64,000 nucleotides of DNA from positions 2,108,001-2,172,000 of the forward strand of contig NZ_CP038634.1 of the NCBI RefSeq assembly GCF_004768545.1, read 5' to 3'. Of this stretch, positions 57,018 to 64,000 are shown piece by piece; within the stretch, counting starts at the first letter, position 1, and each line of letters starts with the position of its first letter. The position numbers and the translations under genes were made by a program. The stretch is from Cupriavidus oxalaticus. GTDB taxonomy: Bacteria; Pseudomonadota; Gammaproteobacteria; Burkholderiales; Burkholderiaceae. The notes under the pieces were generated by a model that searched no databases, was not told where the DNA came from, and saw only the letters and a list, made by a program, of their open reading frames with translations.

Positions 57018-58622
57018 ATGAACCGATTCACGATGCGACTGACCAAGAGCGTGCTGTCGATGGCCTTTGCCGCCGCCGGCCTCTCGCTGCTGCCGCTGGC
57101 ATTGCCTGCGGGCCATGCCATCGCCCAGACCAAGGGCGGCACGCTGTCCGGTATCGTCCAGCCCGAGCCGCCGATCCTGGTGAGCGCGATGAACTCGCAG
57201 GCGCCGACCCAGTACGTCGCCGGCAAGATCTACCAGGGCCTGCTGACCTACAGCCCCGACCTGAAGCCGCAGCCGGAACTGGCGAAGTCGTGGACCATCT
57301 CGCCGGACGGCCTGACCTACACCTTCGAGCTGCAGAAGGGCGTGAAGTGGCATGACGGCAAGCCCTTCACCTCGGCCGACGTGGTGTTCTCGATCGACAA
57401 GATGCTGCGCGACGTGCACGTGCGCACGCGCGCGGTCATCAACAAGTACATGGCCTCGATCCGCGCGGTGAACGACAGCACCGTCGAGATCAAGCTCAAG
57501 GAGCCGTTCCCGCCGTTTATCTCGATGTTCGAGACCGGCACCATGCCGATGATGCCCAGGCACATCTACGAAGGCACCGACTACCGCAACAACCCGGCCA
57601 ACCAGAAGCCGGTCGGCACCGGCCCCTTCATGTTCAAGGAGTGGAAGAAAGGCGCCTATATCAAGTTGGCGAAGAACCCCAACTACTGGAAGGCGGGCAA
57701 GCCTTACCTGGATGAGCTGGTGTTCTACGTGATCCCGGATTCCGCCTCGCGCGCCGTGGCCTTCGAGAAGGGCGACGTGCAGGTGCTGCGCGGCGGCGAT
57801 ATCGACAACGTCGACGTCAAGCGCCTGCGCGCACTGCCCAACGTGGAGTACACCACCAAGGGCTGGGAAATGTTCTCGCCGATGGCCAGCATGCTGCTCA
57901 ACGAGCGCAAGCCGCCGTTCGACAACGTGAAGGTGCGCCAGGCGGTGATGCACGTGCTCAACCGCAAGATGATCGTCAACAACATCTTCTTCGGCATGGG
58001 CAAGCCGGCGGTCAGCCCGTTCTCGTCGACCACGCTGTTCTTCGACAAGAACATGCCCGAGTACGACTTCAACCTGAAGAAGGCGCGCGAGCTGGTCAAG
58101 GCATCGGGCGTGGACGTGGGCAAGTACCCGGTCAAGATCCTGTCGACCTCGTATGGCGCCAACTGGGACCGCCTGGACGAGTACGTCAAGCAGATGCTCG
58201 AGCAGCTCGGCTTCAAGGTCAGCATCGAGTCGGCCGATGCCGGCACCTGGTCGGCGCGCGTCAGCAACTGGGAGTTCGACCTGACCACCACCTACACCTA
58301 CCAGTACGGCGACCCCGCGCTGGGCGTGGAGCGGCTCTACGTGACGCGCAATATTGTCAAGGGCACGCCGTTCGCCAACGTGCAGGGCTACAGCAATCCG
58401 AAGGCTGACGAATTGTGGGCCAGGGCCGGCTCGACCATGGACATCGCGGAGCGCCAGAAGCTGTACAGCGAGCTGCAGAAGATCCTGGTGACCGACGTGG
58501 CCAACGCCAACCTGTTCGAGGTGGAGTTCCCCACGCTGTACCGCAAGCACGTCAAGAACCTCGTGACCACCGCCATCGGCCTGAACGAGTCCTTCGACAA
58601 CGTCTCGATCGAGAAAAACTGA
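57018..58622 (+). CDS. ABC-transporter substrate-binding protein (SBP_bac_5, dipeptide/oligopeptide type), 534 aa
   Basis: A periplasmic receptor for the importer that follows. The signal peptide is MNRFTMRLTKSVLSMAFAAA to about residue 36 (cleavage near HAIA). The mature chain starts QTKGGTLSGIVQPEPPIL and has the family patterns LAKSWTISPDGLTYTFEL and GTGPFMFKEWKKGAYIKLAK. The protein is of normal length for family 5, whose members bind peptides, amines or opine-like compounds. It lies 78 bases after the deacylase. The ligand cannot be read from the sequence, but the operon implies an amide of a GABA-like compound. Confidence 0.88.
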   Translation: MNRFTMRLTKSVLSMAFAAAGLSLLPLALPAGHAIAQTKGGTLSGIVQPEPPILVSAMNSQAPTQYVAGKIYQGLLTYSPDLKPQPELAKSWTISPDGLTYTFELQKGVKWHDGKPFTSADVVFSIDKMLRDVHVRTRAVINKYMASIRAVNDSTVEIKLKEPFPPFISMFETGTMPMMPRHIYEGTDYRNNPANQKPVGTGPFMFKEWKKGAYIKLAKNPNYWKAGKPYLDELVFYVIPDSASRAVAFEKGDVQVLRGGDIDNVDVKRLRALPNVEYTTKGWEMFSPMASMLLNERKPPFDNVKVRQAVMHVLNRKMIVNNIFFGMGKPAVSPFSSTTLFFDKNMPEYDFNLKKARELVKASGVDVGKYPVKILSTSYGANWDRLDEYVKQMLEQLGFKVSIESADAGTWSARVSNWEFDLTTTYTYQYGDPALGVERLYVTRNIVKGTPFANVQGYSNPKADELWARAGSTMDIAERQKLYSELQKILVTDVANANLFEVEFPTLYRKHVKNLVTTAIGLNESFDNVSIEKN

Positions 58623-58779
58623 GCGAGACCGGAGCCACTGCCCGCGCCTGAGGCGGCGCGGGCAGCCAGACCTGAAGCCTGAAATCCGTTGCCATCGCCG
58701 CGCCCCGCATGGGAACGGCGAGGGCCAGCTGCATCCCAGTGCCGCGGTGGCCAGCCCGGCCGCCAGCGTGGAGCAAGCC

Positions 58780-59784
58780 GTGAACTTTCTATCCTTTCTT
58801 GGCGCCCGTCTCGGAAAGGCCGTCGTGGTCGTCCTTGGCGTGGTCGTCATCAACTTCTTCCTGATCCGGATGGCGCCGGGCGACCCGGCCACCGTGATGG
58901 CGGGCGAAGCCGGCGCCGGCGACGCCGCCTTCGTCAACCAGCTGCGCGAGCAGTTCGGGCTGGACAAGCCCGTGCTGACCCAGCTCGGCATCTATCTGAA
59001 GGGCGTGGCGCAGCTCGACCTGGGCTACTCCTACCGCAACCACCTGCCGGTGCTGGACCTGATCCTCGACCGACTGCCCGCGACCTTCCTGCTGATGAGC
59101 GGGGCGTTTCTCTTTTCCATCGTGCTGGGCGTGCTGCTCGGCGTGATCGCGGCGCGCACCCGCTACGAAAACCGCCGCCGCTGGATCGACAGCGCGGTGA
59201 TGTCAGGCGCGCTGCTGCTGTACGCGACGCCGCTGTTCTGGCTGTCGCTGATGGCCATCATCCTGTTCTCGGTGGTGCTGGGCTGGCTGCCGGCTTTCGG
59301 CATGGAGACCATCGGCGCCGGCTACACCGGCCTGGCCCGCGTCAAGGACGTGGCGCTGCACATGATCCTGCCGACGGTGTCGCTGGGCTGCTTTTTCATG
59401 GCCGTGTACGTGCGCCTGACGCGCGCTTCCATGCTGGAGGTGATGGGCATGGACTATGTGAAGACCGCGCGCGCCAAGGGCGTCCCGGCCGGCCGCGTGA
59501 TCCGCGTGCATGTGCTGCGCAACGCGCTGCTGCCGGTGATCACGTTTGCAGGCATCCAGCTGGGCCAGATGGCCGGCGGCGCGGTGCTGACCGAAACCGT
59601 GTTCTCGTGGCCGGGCATCGGCCGGCTGATGTTCGATGCGCTGCTGCAGCGCGACTACCAGCTGCTGCTCGGCATTTTCTTCGTGACCTCGGCGATGGTG
59701 GTGTTCTTCAACCTGGTGACCGACGTGATCTACCGCTTTATCGACCCGCGCATCGCCGCGGGCGGCAAGGGAGCCACCGCATGA
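58780..59784 (+). CDS. ABC-transporter permease (DppB-like), 334 aa
   Basis: An inner-membrane permease of the dipeptide group with six helices. The N-terminal FLSFLGARLGKAVVVVLGVV is followed by NFFLIRMAPGDPATVM, and the cytoplasmic EAA loop by YVKTARAKGVPAGRVIRVHV. The best start is GTG at 58780 (VNFLSFL) with GGAG six bases upstream; an earlier GTG at 58747 adds 11 residues that are not family-like. It ends with an overlap of 4 bases with the next permease gene (ATGA). With DppC-like and ATPase genes it forms a full importer. Confidence 0.88.
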   Translation: MNFLSFLGARLGKAVVVVLGVVVINFFLIRMAPGDPATVMAGEAGAGDAAFVNQLREQFGLDKPVLTQLGIYLKGVAQLDLGYSYRNHLPVLDLILDRLPATFLLMSGAFLFSIVLGVLLGVIAARTRYENRRRWIDSAVMSGALLLYATPLFWLSLMAIILFSVVLGWLPAFGMETIGAGYTGLARVKDVALHMILPTVSLGCFFMAVYVRLTRASMLEVMGMDYVKTARAKGVPAGRVIRVHVLRNALLPVITFAGIQLGQMAGGAVLTETVFSWPGIGRLMFDALLQRDYQLLLGIFFVTSAMVVFFNLVTDVIYRFIDPRIAAGGKGATA

Positions 59785-60620
59785 AAGCCTTCCTGCAACG
59801 TTATTGCCGCAACTATGGCGCGGTGATCGGCCTGCTGGTGCTGCTGTCAGTGCTGGCGCTGGCACTGCTCGCGCCCGTGTTCTACGAAGAGTCGCCGTGG
59901 CTGATGGTGGCCGAGCCGCTGGTGCAGCCGTTCACCGACCCGGCGCTGCCGTTCGGCACCGACATGCTGGGCCGCGACATCACCGCCGGCATGCTGTACG
60001 GCGCGCGGGTCTCGCTGCTGGTCGGCGTGATCTCCACCGCGGTGGCGCTCGCCGTCGGCATCGCCGTGGGCGCGGTCGCGGGCTATTGCGGCGGCCGTGT
60101 CGACGATGCGCTGATGCGCATCACCGAGTTCTTCCAGACCATTCCGCAGCTGGCGATGGCTGTCGTGATCGTCGCCATCTTCAATCCGTCGATCTATTCC
60201 ATCGTTGCCGCCATCTCGGTGGTGTCGTGGCCGCCGGTGGCGCGCCTGGTGCGCGGCGAGTTCCTGTCGCTCAAGCAGCGCGAGTTCGTGCAGGCCGCGG
60301 TGGTGATCGGGCAGAAGCCGGTGCGCATCATCGCCACGCAGATCCTGCCCAATGCCATGTCGCCGATCATCGTGTCGGCCTCGTTCATGGTTGCCACCGC
60401 GATCCTGACCGAATCGGCGCTGGCCTTCCTGGGGCTGGGCGACCGCAACATGATGAGCTGGGGCTTCATGATCGGCGCGGCCCGAACCATGATCCGCGAA
60501 GCGTGGTGGATGAGCGTATGGCCCGGCGTGGCGATCCTGCTGACGGTGCTGTCGATCAACCTGATCGGCGAGGGCCTGAACGACGCCATGAACCCGCAGC
60601 TGCGCCGCCGCGGCGAATGA
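59781..60620 (+). CDS. ABC-transporter permease (DppC-like), 279 aa
   Basis: The second permease of the dipeptide-type importer with about six helices. The N-terminal anchor NYGAVIGLLVLLSVLALALL is followed by FGTDMLGRDITAGMLYGARV, the characteristic GTDxxGRD motif of DppC proteins. The EAA loop is FVQAAVVIGQKPVRIIATQI. Its start overlaps the DppB-like stop (ATGA), so the two are coupled. It ends 32 bases before the ATPase gene. Confidence 0.9.
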   Translation: MKAFLQRYCRNYGAVIGLLVLLSVLALALLAPVFYEESPWLMVAEPLVQPFTDPALPFGTDMLGRDITAGMLYGARVSLLVGVISTAVALAVGIAVGAVAGYCGGRVDDALMRITEFFQTIPQLAMAVVIVAIFNPSIYSIVAAISVVSWPPVARLVRGEFLSLKQREFVQAAVVIGQKPVRIIATQILPNAMSPIIVSASFMVATAILTESALAFLGLGDRNMMSWGFMIGAARTMIREAWWMSVWPGVAILLTVLSINLIGEGLNDAMNPQLRRRGE

Positions 60621-60652
60621 GCGCCCGCCTGGACTAGCAAAGGACCAAAGTG

Positions 60653-62290
60653 ATGAAGACCAGCGACCAAGCGCCCCTGCTGTCGATCCGCGATCTTTCG
60701 ATCGCGCTGCCCGCGGGCGGCGACCGGCCCTACGCGGTGCGCGATATTTCCTATGACCTGCATGCCGGCGAGATCCTCTGCATCGTCGGCGAATCGGGCT
60801 CGGGCAAGTCGATGAGCGCCAACGCCATCATGGGCCTGCTACCTGCTTACCTGAAGCCGGAGCAGGGCCGGATCCTGTTCAAGGGCCGCGACCTGCTGAC
60901 TCAGGACGAAGCCACGCTGCTCGGCATGCGTGGCAAGGACATGGCCATGGTGTTCCAGGAGCCGCTGTCTGCGCTGAACCCCGTGATGACCGTGGGCGAC
61001 CAGATCGGCGAGGTCATGCGCGTGCACAACGCCTACCCGGGCGAGGCGCGTGCGCGCCGCGTGCTCGAACTGCTGGAGTTCGTCGGCCTGCCCGATCCGG
61101 CCACGCTGATGCATGCCTATCCGTTCCGCCTGTCTGGCGGCCAGCGCCAGCGTGTGGTGATTGCGATGGCGCTGGCGCTCGAACCGGCGCTGCTGATCGC
61201 CGACGAGCCGACCACCGCGCTCGATGTCACCACGCAGGCGCAGATCCTGGACCTGATCCGCCGCATCCAGGCCGAGAAGGGCATGGGCGTGATGTTCGTC
61301 ACCCATGACTTCGGCGTAGTGGCCGAGATCGCGGATCGCGTGGCGGTGATGGAGAAGGGCGTGCTGGTGGAGATGGGCAGCGCCGACCAGGTGTTGAACC
61401 GCCCGCAACATGCCTATACCAAGCGCCTGATCGGCGCGGTGCCGCATGGCCGTGCCGGAGAGCGCGGGCGCAACGAGAGCGAGACCGTGCTGGAAGTGCG
61501 GGACCTGCGCAAGACCTACGTGACCGGCGGTGGTCTCTTCACCAGGAAGCGCGTGGTGCATGCGGTGGATGGCGTCAGCTTCACGGTACGCCGCGGCGAG
61601 ACGCTGGGAATCGTCGGCGAGTCGGGCTCGGGCAAGTCGACCATCGGCAAATGCCTGCTGCGCCTGATGGATATCGATGGCGGCGCGCTGATGTTCGATG
61701 GGCAGGACATCGCCCGCCTTTCCGAGCGCCAGTTCCGTCCGCTGCGCCGCGACGTGCAGATGATTTTCCAGGATCCGTTTGCCTCGCTCAATCCGCGTCA
61801 TACCGTCGGTCGCATCATCACCGATGGTCCGGTCGCCAACGGCGTGCCGCTGGCCGCCGCGCAGGCGCGCGCGCGCGAACTGCTGCAGTTGGTGGGGCTG
61901 GAGGCCTCCGCGTTCGACCGCTATCCCAACCAGTTCTCCGGCGGCCAGCGCCAGCGCATCGGCATCGCGCGGGCACTGGCGCTGGAACCCAAGCTGCTGG
62001 TGGCCGACGAATCGGTCTCCGCGCTCGATGTCTCGGTGCAGGCGCAGGTGCTGGAGCTGCTGGCCGACCTGCAGAAGCGCCTGAACATCGGCCTGATCTT
62101 CATTACCCATGACCTGCGCGTGGCCGCGCAGATCTGCCACCACGTGATCGTGATGCACAAGGGCCGCGTGGTCGAGTCCGGCCCGCCGGGGCAGATCTTC
62201 GACGCCCCGCAGCACGCCTATACCCAGCGCCTGATCGGCGCGATTCCCGGCAAGGCATGGGACCCGACACTGATCCGCGCCGCCGCCTGA
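60653..62290 (+). CDS. Fused double ABC ATPase (DppD-DppF type), 545 aa
   Basis: One chain with two ATP-binding cassettes, where many dipeptide systems use two separate proteins. The first covers about 10-265 (Walker A GESGSGKS, signature LSGGQRQRV, Walker [13 protein letters not shown]). The second covers about 280-545 ([29 protein letters not shown]). Each has the Q-loop and the downstream oligopeptide extension ([20 protein letters not shown]). A GTG at 60650 precedes the ATG at 60653; I used the ATG. It energises the importer encoded immediately upstream. Confidence 0.92.
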   Translation: MKTSDQAPLLSIRDLSIALPAGGDRPYAVRDISYDLHAGEILCIVGESGSGKSMSANAIMGLLPAYLKPEQGRILFKGRDLLTQDEATLLGMRGKDMAMVFQEPLSALNPVMTVGDQIGEVMRVHNAYPGEARARRVLELLEFVGLPDPATLMHAYPFRLSGGQRQRVVIAMALALEPALLIADEPTTALDVTTQAQILDLIRRIQAEKGMGVMFVTHDFGVVAEIADRVAVMEKGVLVEMGSADQVLNRPQHAYTKRLIGAVPHGRAGERGRNESETVLEVRDLRKTYVTGGGLFTRKRVVHAVDGVSFTVRRGETLGIVGESGSGKSTIGKCLLRLMDIDGGALMFDGQDIARLSERQFRPLRRDVQMIFQDPFASLNPRHTVGRIITDGPVANGVPLAAAQARARELLQLVGLEASAFDRYPNQFSGGQRQRIGIARALALEPKLLVADESVSALDVSVQAQVLELLADLQKRLNIGLIFITHDLRVAAQICHHVIVMHKGRVVESGPPGQIFDAPQHAYTQRLIGAIPGKAWDPTLIRAAA

Positions 62291-62341
62291 GCGGCACGGG
62301 CACCAACCACGTCGCAACTACAAAGATAACTGGAGAGAAGT

Positions 62342-63604
62342 ATGAAGAACGCCGAACTGGTTCGCCGCAAGGACGCCGCCACCCCGCGCGGCGTGGGCGT
62401 GATGTGCAACTTCTACGCCGAGCGCGCGCTGAATTCGGAGATCTGGGATGTCGAGGGCAAGCGCTATATCGACTTCGCCGCAGGTATCGCCGTGCTCAAC
62501 ACGGGCCACCGCCATCCGCGCCTGGTCGAAGCCGTCGAGCAGCAGCTGGGGCGCTTCACTCATACAGCCTACCAGATCGTGCCCTACGCCAGCTATATCG
62601 AGCTGGCCGAGAAGATCAATCGCCGTGCGCCGGGCCGCTCGGCCAAGAAGACCGCCTTCTTCACCACCGGCGCCGAGGCGGTGGAGAACGCCATCAAGAT
62701 CGCCCGCGCCGCCACCGGCCGGCCCGGCGTGATCGCGTTCTCCGGCGGCTTCCACGGCCGCACCATGATGGGCATGGCGCTGACCGGCAAGGTCGCGCCG
62801 TACAAGATCGGCTTCGGGCCGTTCCCGGGCGAGGTCTACCACGCGCCGTATCCGTGCGCGCTGCACGGCGTCACCACCGACGACTCGCTCAAGGCGCTGC
62901 AGCACCTGTTCAAGGCGGACATCGATCCCAAGCGCGTGGCGGCCATCATCTTCGAACCCGTGCAGGGCGAGGGCGGCTTCAACGTCGCGCCGACCGACTT
63001 CGTGCAGGCGCTGCGCGCGGTCTGCGACGAGCACGGCATCCTGCTGATCGCCGATGAAGTGCAGACCGGCTTCGGCCGCACCGGCAAGCTGTTCGCGATG
63101 GAACACTACGACGTGGCGCCGGACCTGACCACGATGGCCAAGAGCCTGGCCGGCGGCATGCCGCTGTCGGCGGTGTGCGGCCGCGCCGAAGTGATGGACG
63201 CGCCGGCGCCCGGCGGGCTGGGCGGCACGTATGCCGGGAACCCGCTTGCGGTGGCTTCTGCGCTGGCTGTACTGGACGTGCTCGAAGGCGAGAAGCTGAT
63301 CGAACGCGGTGCCGAGCTGGGCCAGCGTTTGATGACGCGCCTGGAAAGCCTGCGCCCGCGCGTGCCGCAGATCGCCGAAGTGCGCGGCGTCGGCGCAATG
63401 GTGGCGGTGGAATTCCGCCAGGCCGACGGCAGCCCCGATCCCGACTTTACGCGCACGGTGCAGAACCGCGCGCTGGAAAAGGGCCTGCTGCTGCTGTCGT
63501 GCGGTGTGTACGGCAACGTGATCCGCTTCCTGTTCCCGCTGACGATCCAGGACGCAGTGATGAACGAAGGCCTGGACATCCTGGCCGAGGCACTGACGCG
63601 CTGA
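62342..63604 (+). CDS. gabT: 4-aminobutyrate aminotransferase, 420 aa
   Basis: A class III PLP transaminase that moves the amino group of GABA to 2-oxoglutarate, giving succinate semialdehyde. The N-terminal active-site region is IDFAAGIAVLNTGHRHPRLV (about 41-60), the aspartate that pairs with PLP is in LLIADEVQTGFGRTGKLFAM, and the PLP Lys267 is in TMAKSLAGGMPLS. Size and Lys position agree with E. coli GabT (Lys268). It follows the ATPase gene by 51 bases. It may also accept 5-aminovalerate. It is followed by the gabD-like gene. Confidence 0.92.
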   Translation: MKNAELVRRKDAATPRGVGVMCNFYAERALNSEIWDVEGKRYIDFAAGIAVLNTGHRHPRLVEAVEQQLGRFTHTAYQIVPYASYIELAEKINRRAPGRSAKKTAFFTTGAEAVENAIKIARAATGRPGVIAFSGGFHGRTMMGMALTGKVAPYKIGFGPFPGEVYHAPYPCALHGVTTDDSLKALQHLFKADIDPKRVAAIIFEPVQGEGGFNVAPTDFVQALRAVCDEHGILLIADEVQTGFGRTGKLFAMEHYDVAPDLTTMAKSLAGGMPLSAVCGRAEVMDAPAPGGLGGTYAGNPLAVASALAVLDVLEGEKLIERGAELGQRLMTRLESLRPRVPQIAEVRGVGAMVAVEFRQADGSPDPDFTRTVQNRALEKGLLLLSCGVYGNVIRFLFPLTIQDAVMNEGLDILAEALTR

Positions 63605-63639
63605 CCTGTCCCCTTTCATTGATTCCACAGAGATTACCC

Positions 63640-64000
63640 ATGCAACTCAAGGACACCGGCCTGCTGCGCACGCAGGCCTATATCGCCGGCAACTGGCAGG
63701 ACGCCGACAGCGGCGCGACCTTCACCGTCACCGATCCCGCCAGCGGCGCCCTGATCGGCACCGTGCCCAGCATGGGCGCGGCCGAAACCCGCCGCGCCAT
63801 CGACGCCGCGCAGGCGGCACAGACCAACTGGCGCCGCAAGACCGCGCGCGAGCGTGCCGCGGTGCTGCGCGCCTGGTACGAGTTGATGCTGGCCAATGCC
63901 GACGATCTCGCGCTGCTGATGACCACCGAGCAAGGCAAGCCGCTGGCGGAAGCGAAGGGCGAAGTCATCTATGCCGCTTCCTTCCTCGAATGGTTCGCAG
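63640..64000 (+). CDS. gabD: Succinate-semialdehyde dehydrogenase, N-terminal part
   Basis: The first 120 codons of an aldehyde dehydrogenase family gene cut by the right edge of the window. The protein starts MQLKDTGLLRTQAYIAGNWQ and continues with the early NAD-fold TVTDPASGALIGTVPSMGAAE and LMTTEQGKPLAEAKGEVIYA, diagnostic for GabD-type enzymes. The catalytic Cys lies beyond the window. It oxidises the semialdehyde made by GabT to succinate, feeding the TCA cycle. It lies 35 bases after gabT and is evidently co-transcribed. Confidence 0.88.
   Translation, partial: MQLKDTGLLRTQAYIAGNWQDADSGATFTVTDPASGALIGTVPSMGAAETRRAIDAAQAAQTNWRRKTARERAAVLRAWYELMLANADDLALLMTTEQGKPLAEAKGEVIYAASFLEWFA

Noticed and set aside
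55587..58991. An 1134-codon open frame on the minus strand
   Set aside because: It lies opposite the deacylase and binding-protein genes, which have intact families, signal peptide and ribosome binding sites. The antisense product has no recognisable motif.

Overview
The window is a 64 kb piece of a high-GC (roughly two-thirds G+C by eye) chromosome or megaplasmid of a beta-proteobacterium, most likely Cupriavidus or a close Burkholderiaceae relative. Reasons: many LysR regulators divergent from short catabolic operons, a remnant of a Bug/TctC-type solute-binding protein, a TPP-dependent 1191-residue indolepyruvate oxidoreductase, a gentisate pathway cluster, and very strong G/C bias at third codon positions. 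I see no tRNA, rRNA, CRISPR array, insertion sequence or phage gene. The assignment rests on recalled family features; no database search was run.

Layout. 1-2.0 kb: end of a MipA/OmpV outer-membrane gene, a 37-residue membrane peptide gene, two cupins. 2.0-7.1 kb: LysR gene divergent from the large indolepyruvate oxidoreductase, then a small conserved gene. 7.1-8.0 kb: a composite pseudogene (Bug fragment joined to an M24 peptidase fragment). 8.1-13.8 kb: CorA/ZntB-type transporter, NAD(P)-binding epimerase-like gene, LysR, MFS carrier, Rof-like protein, and the ohrR/ohr peroxide-resistance pair with palindromic operators. 14.0-20.7 kb: FHA-linked class III cyclase, ferritin-like protein, and a four-gene AI-2E/NodT/HlyD/DUF2955 export operon. 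20.7-25.2 kb: vapC remnant, BPL_N amidotransferase-like protein, LysR, CaiB-type CoA-transferase plus acyl-CoA dehydrogenase.

25.4-30.9 kb: a NarX/NarL-type two-component system upstream of a cytosine-deaminase-like amidohydrolase, a DUF1097 membrane protein and a Tat-exported gamma-glutamyltransferase. 31-33.5 kb: small secreted or low-complexity proteins, a universal stress protein and a broken AHSA1 gene. 33.5-35.5 kb: a periplasmic sulfite oxidase with its cytochrome c. 35.8-40.4 kb: a nucleobase permease, amidohydrolase, TauE/SafE exporter and LacI regulator, with a perfect 22-bp palindrome in front. 40.4-43.5 kb: LysR/SDR pair, YihY, YjfB-like motility protein.

43.6-49.9 kb: a complete 3-hydroxybenzoate/gentisate catabolic cluster (LysR, gentisate dioxygenase, fumarylpyruvate hydrolase, maleylpyruvate isomerase, 3-hydroxybenzoate 6-hydroxylase, AAHS-type importer). 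50-52 kb: a compositionally different pair (lipoprotein and DUF2252 protein). 52.2-53.7 kb: GlcD-like FAD oxidase. 53.8-64 kb: a MocR/GabR-type regulator divergent from an M20 deacylase, a complete dipeptide-type ABC importer, GABA transaminase and the start of succinate-semialdehyde dehydrogenase. I read this last block as one pathway that imports an amide- or peptide-linked compound, hydrolyses it and sends the released GABA-like product to succinate. It is the best candidate for an incompletely described system here.
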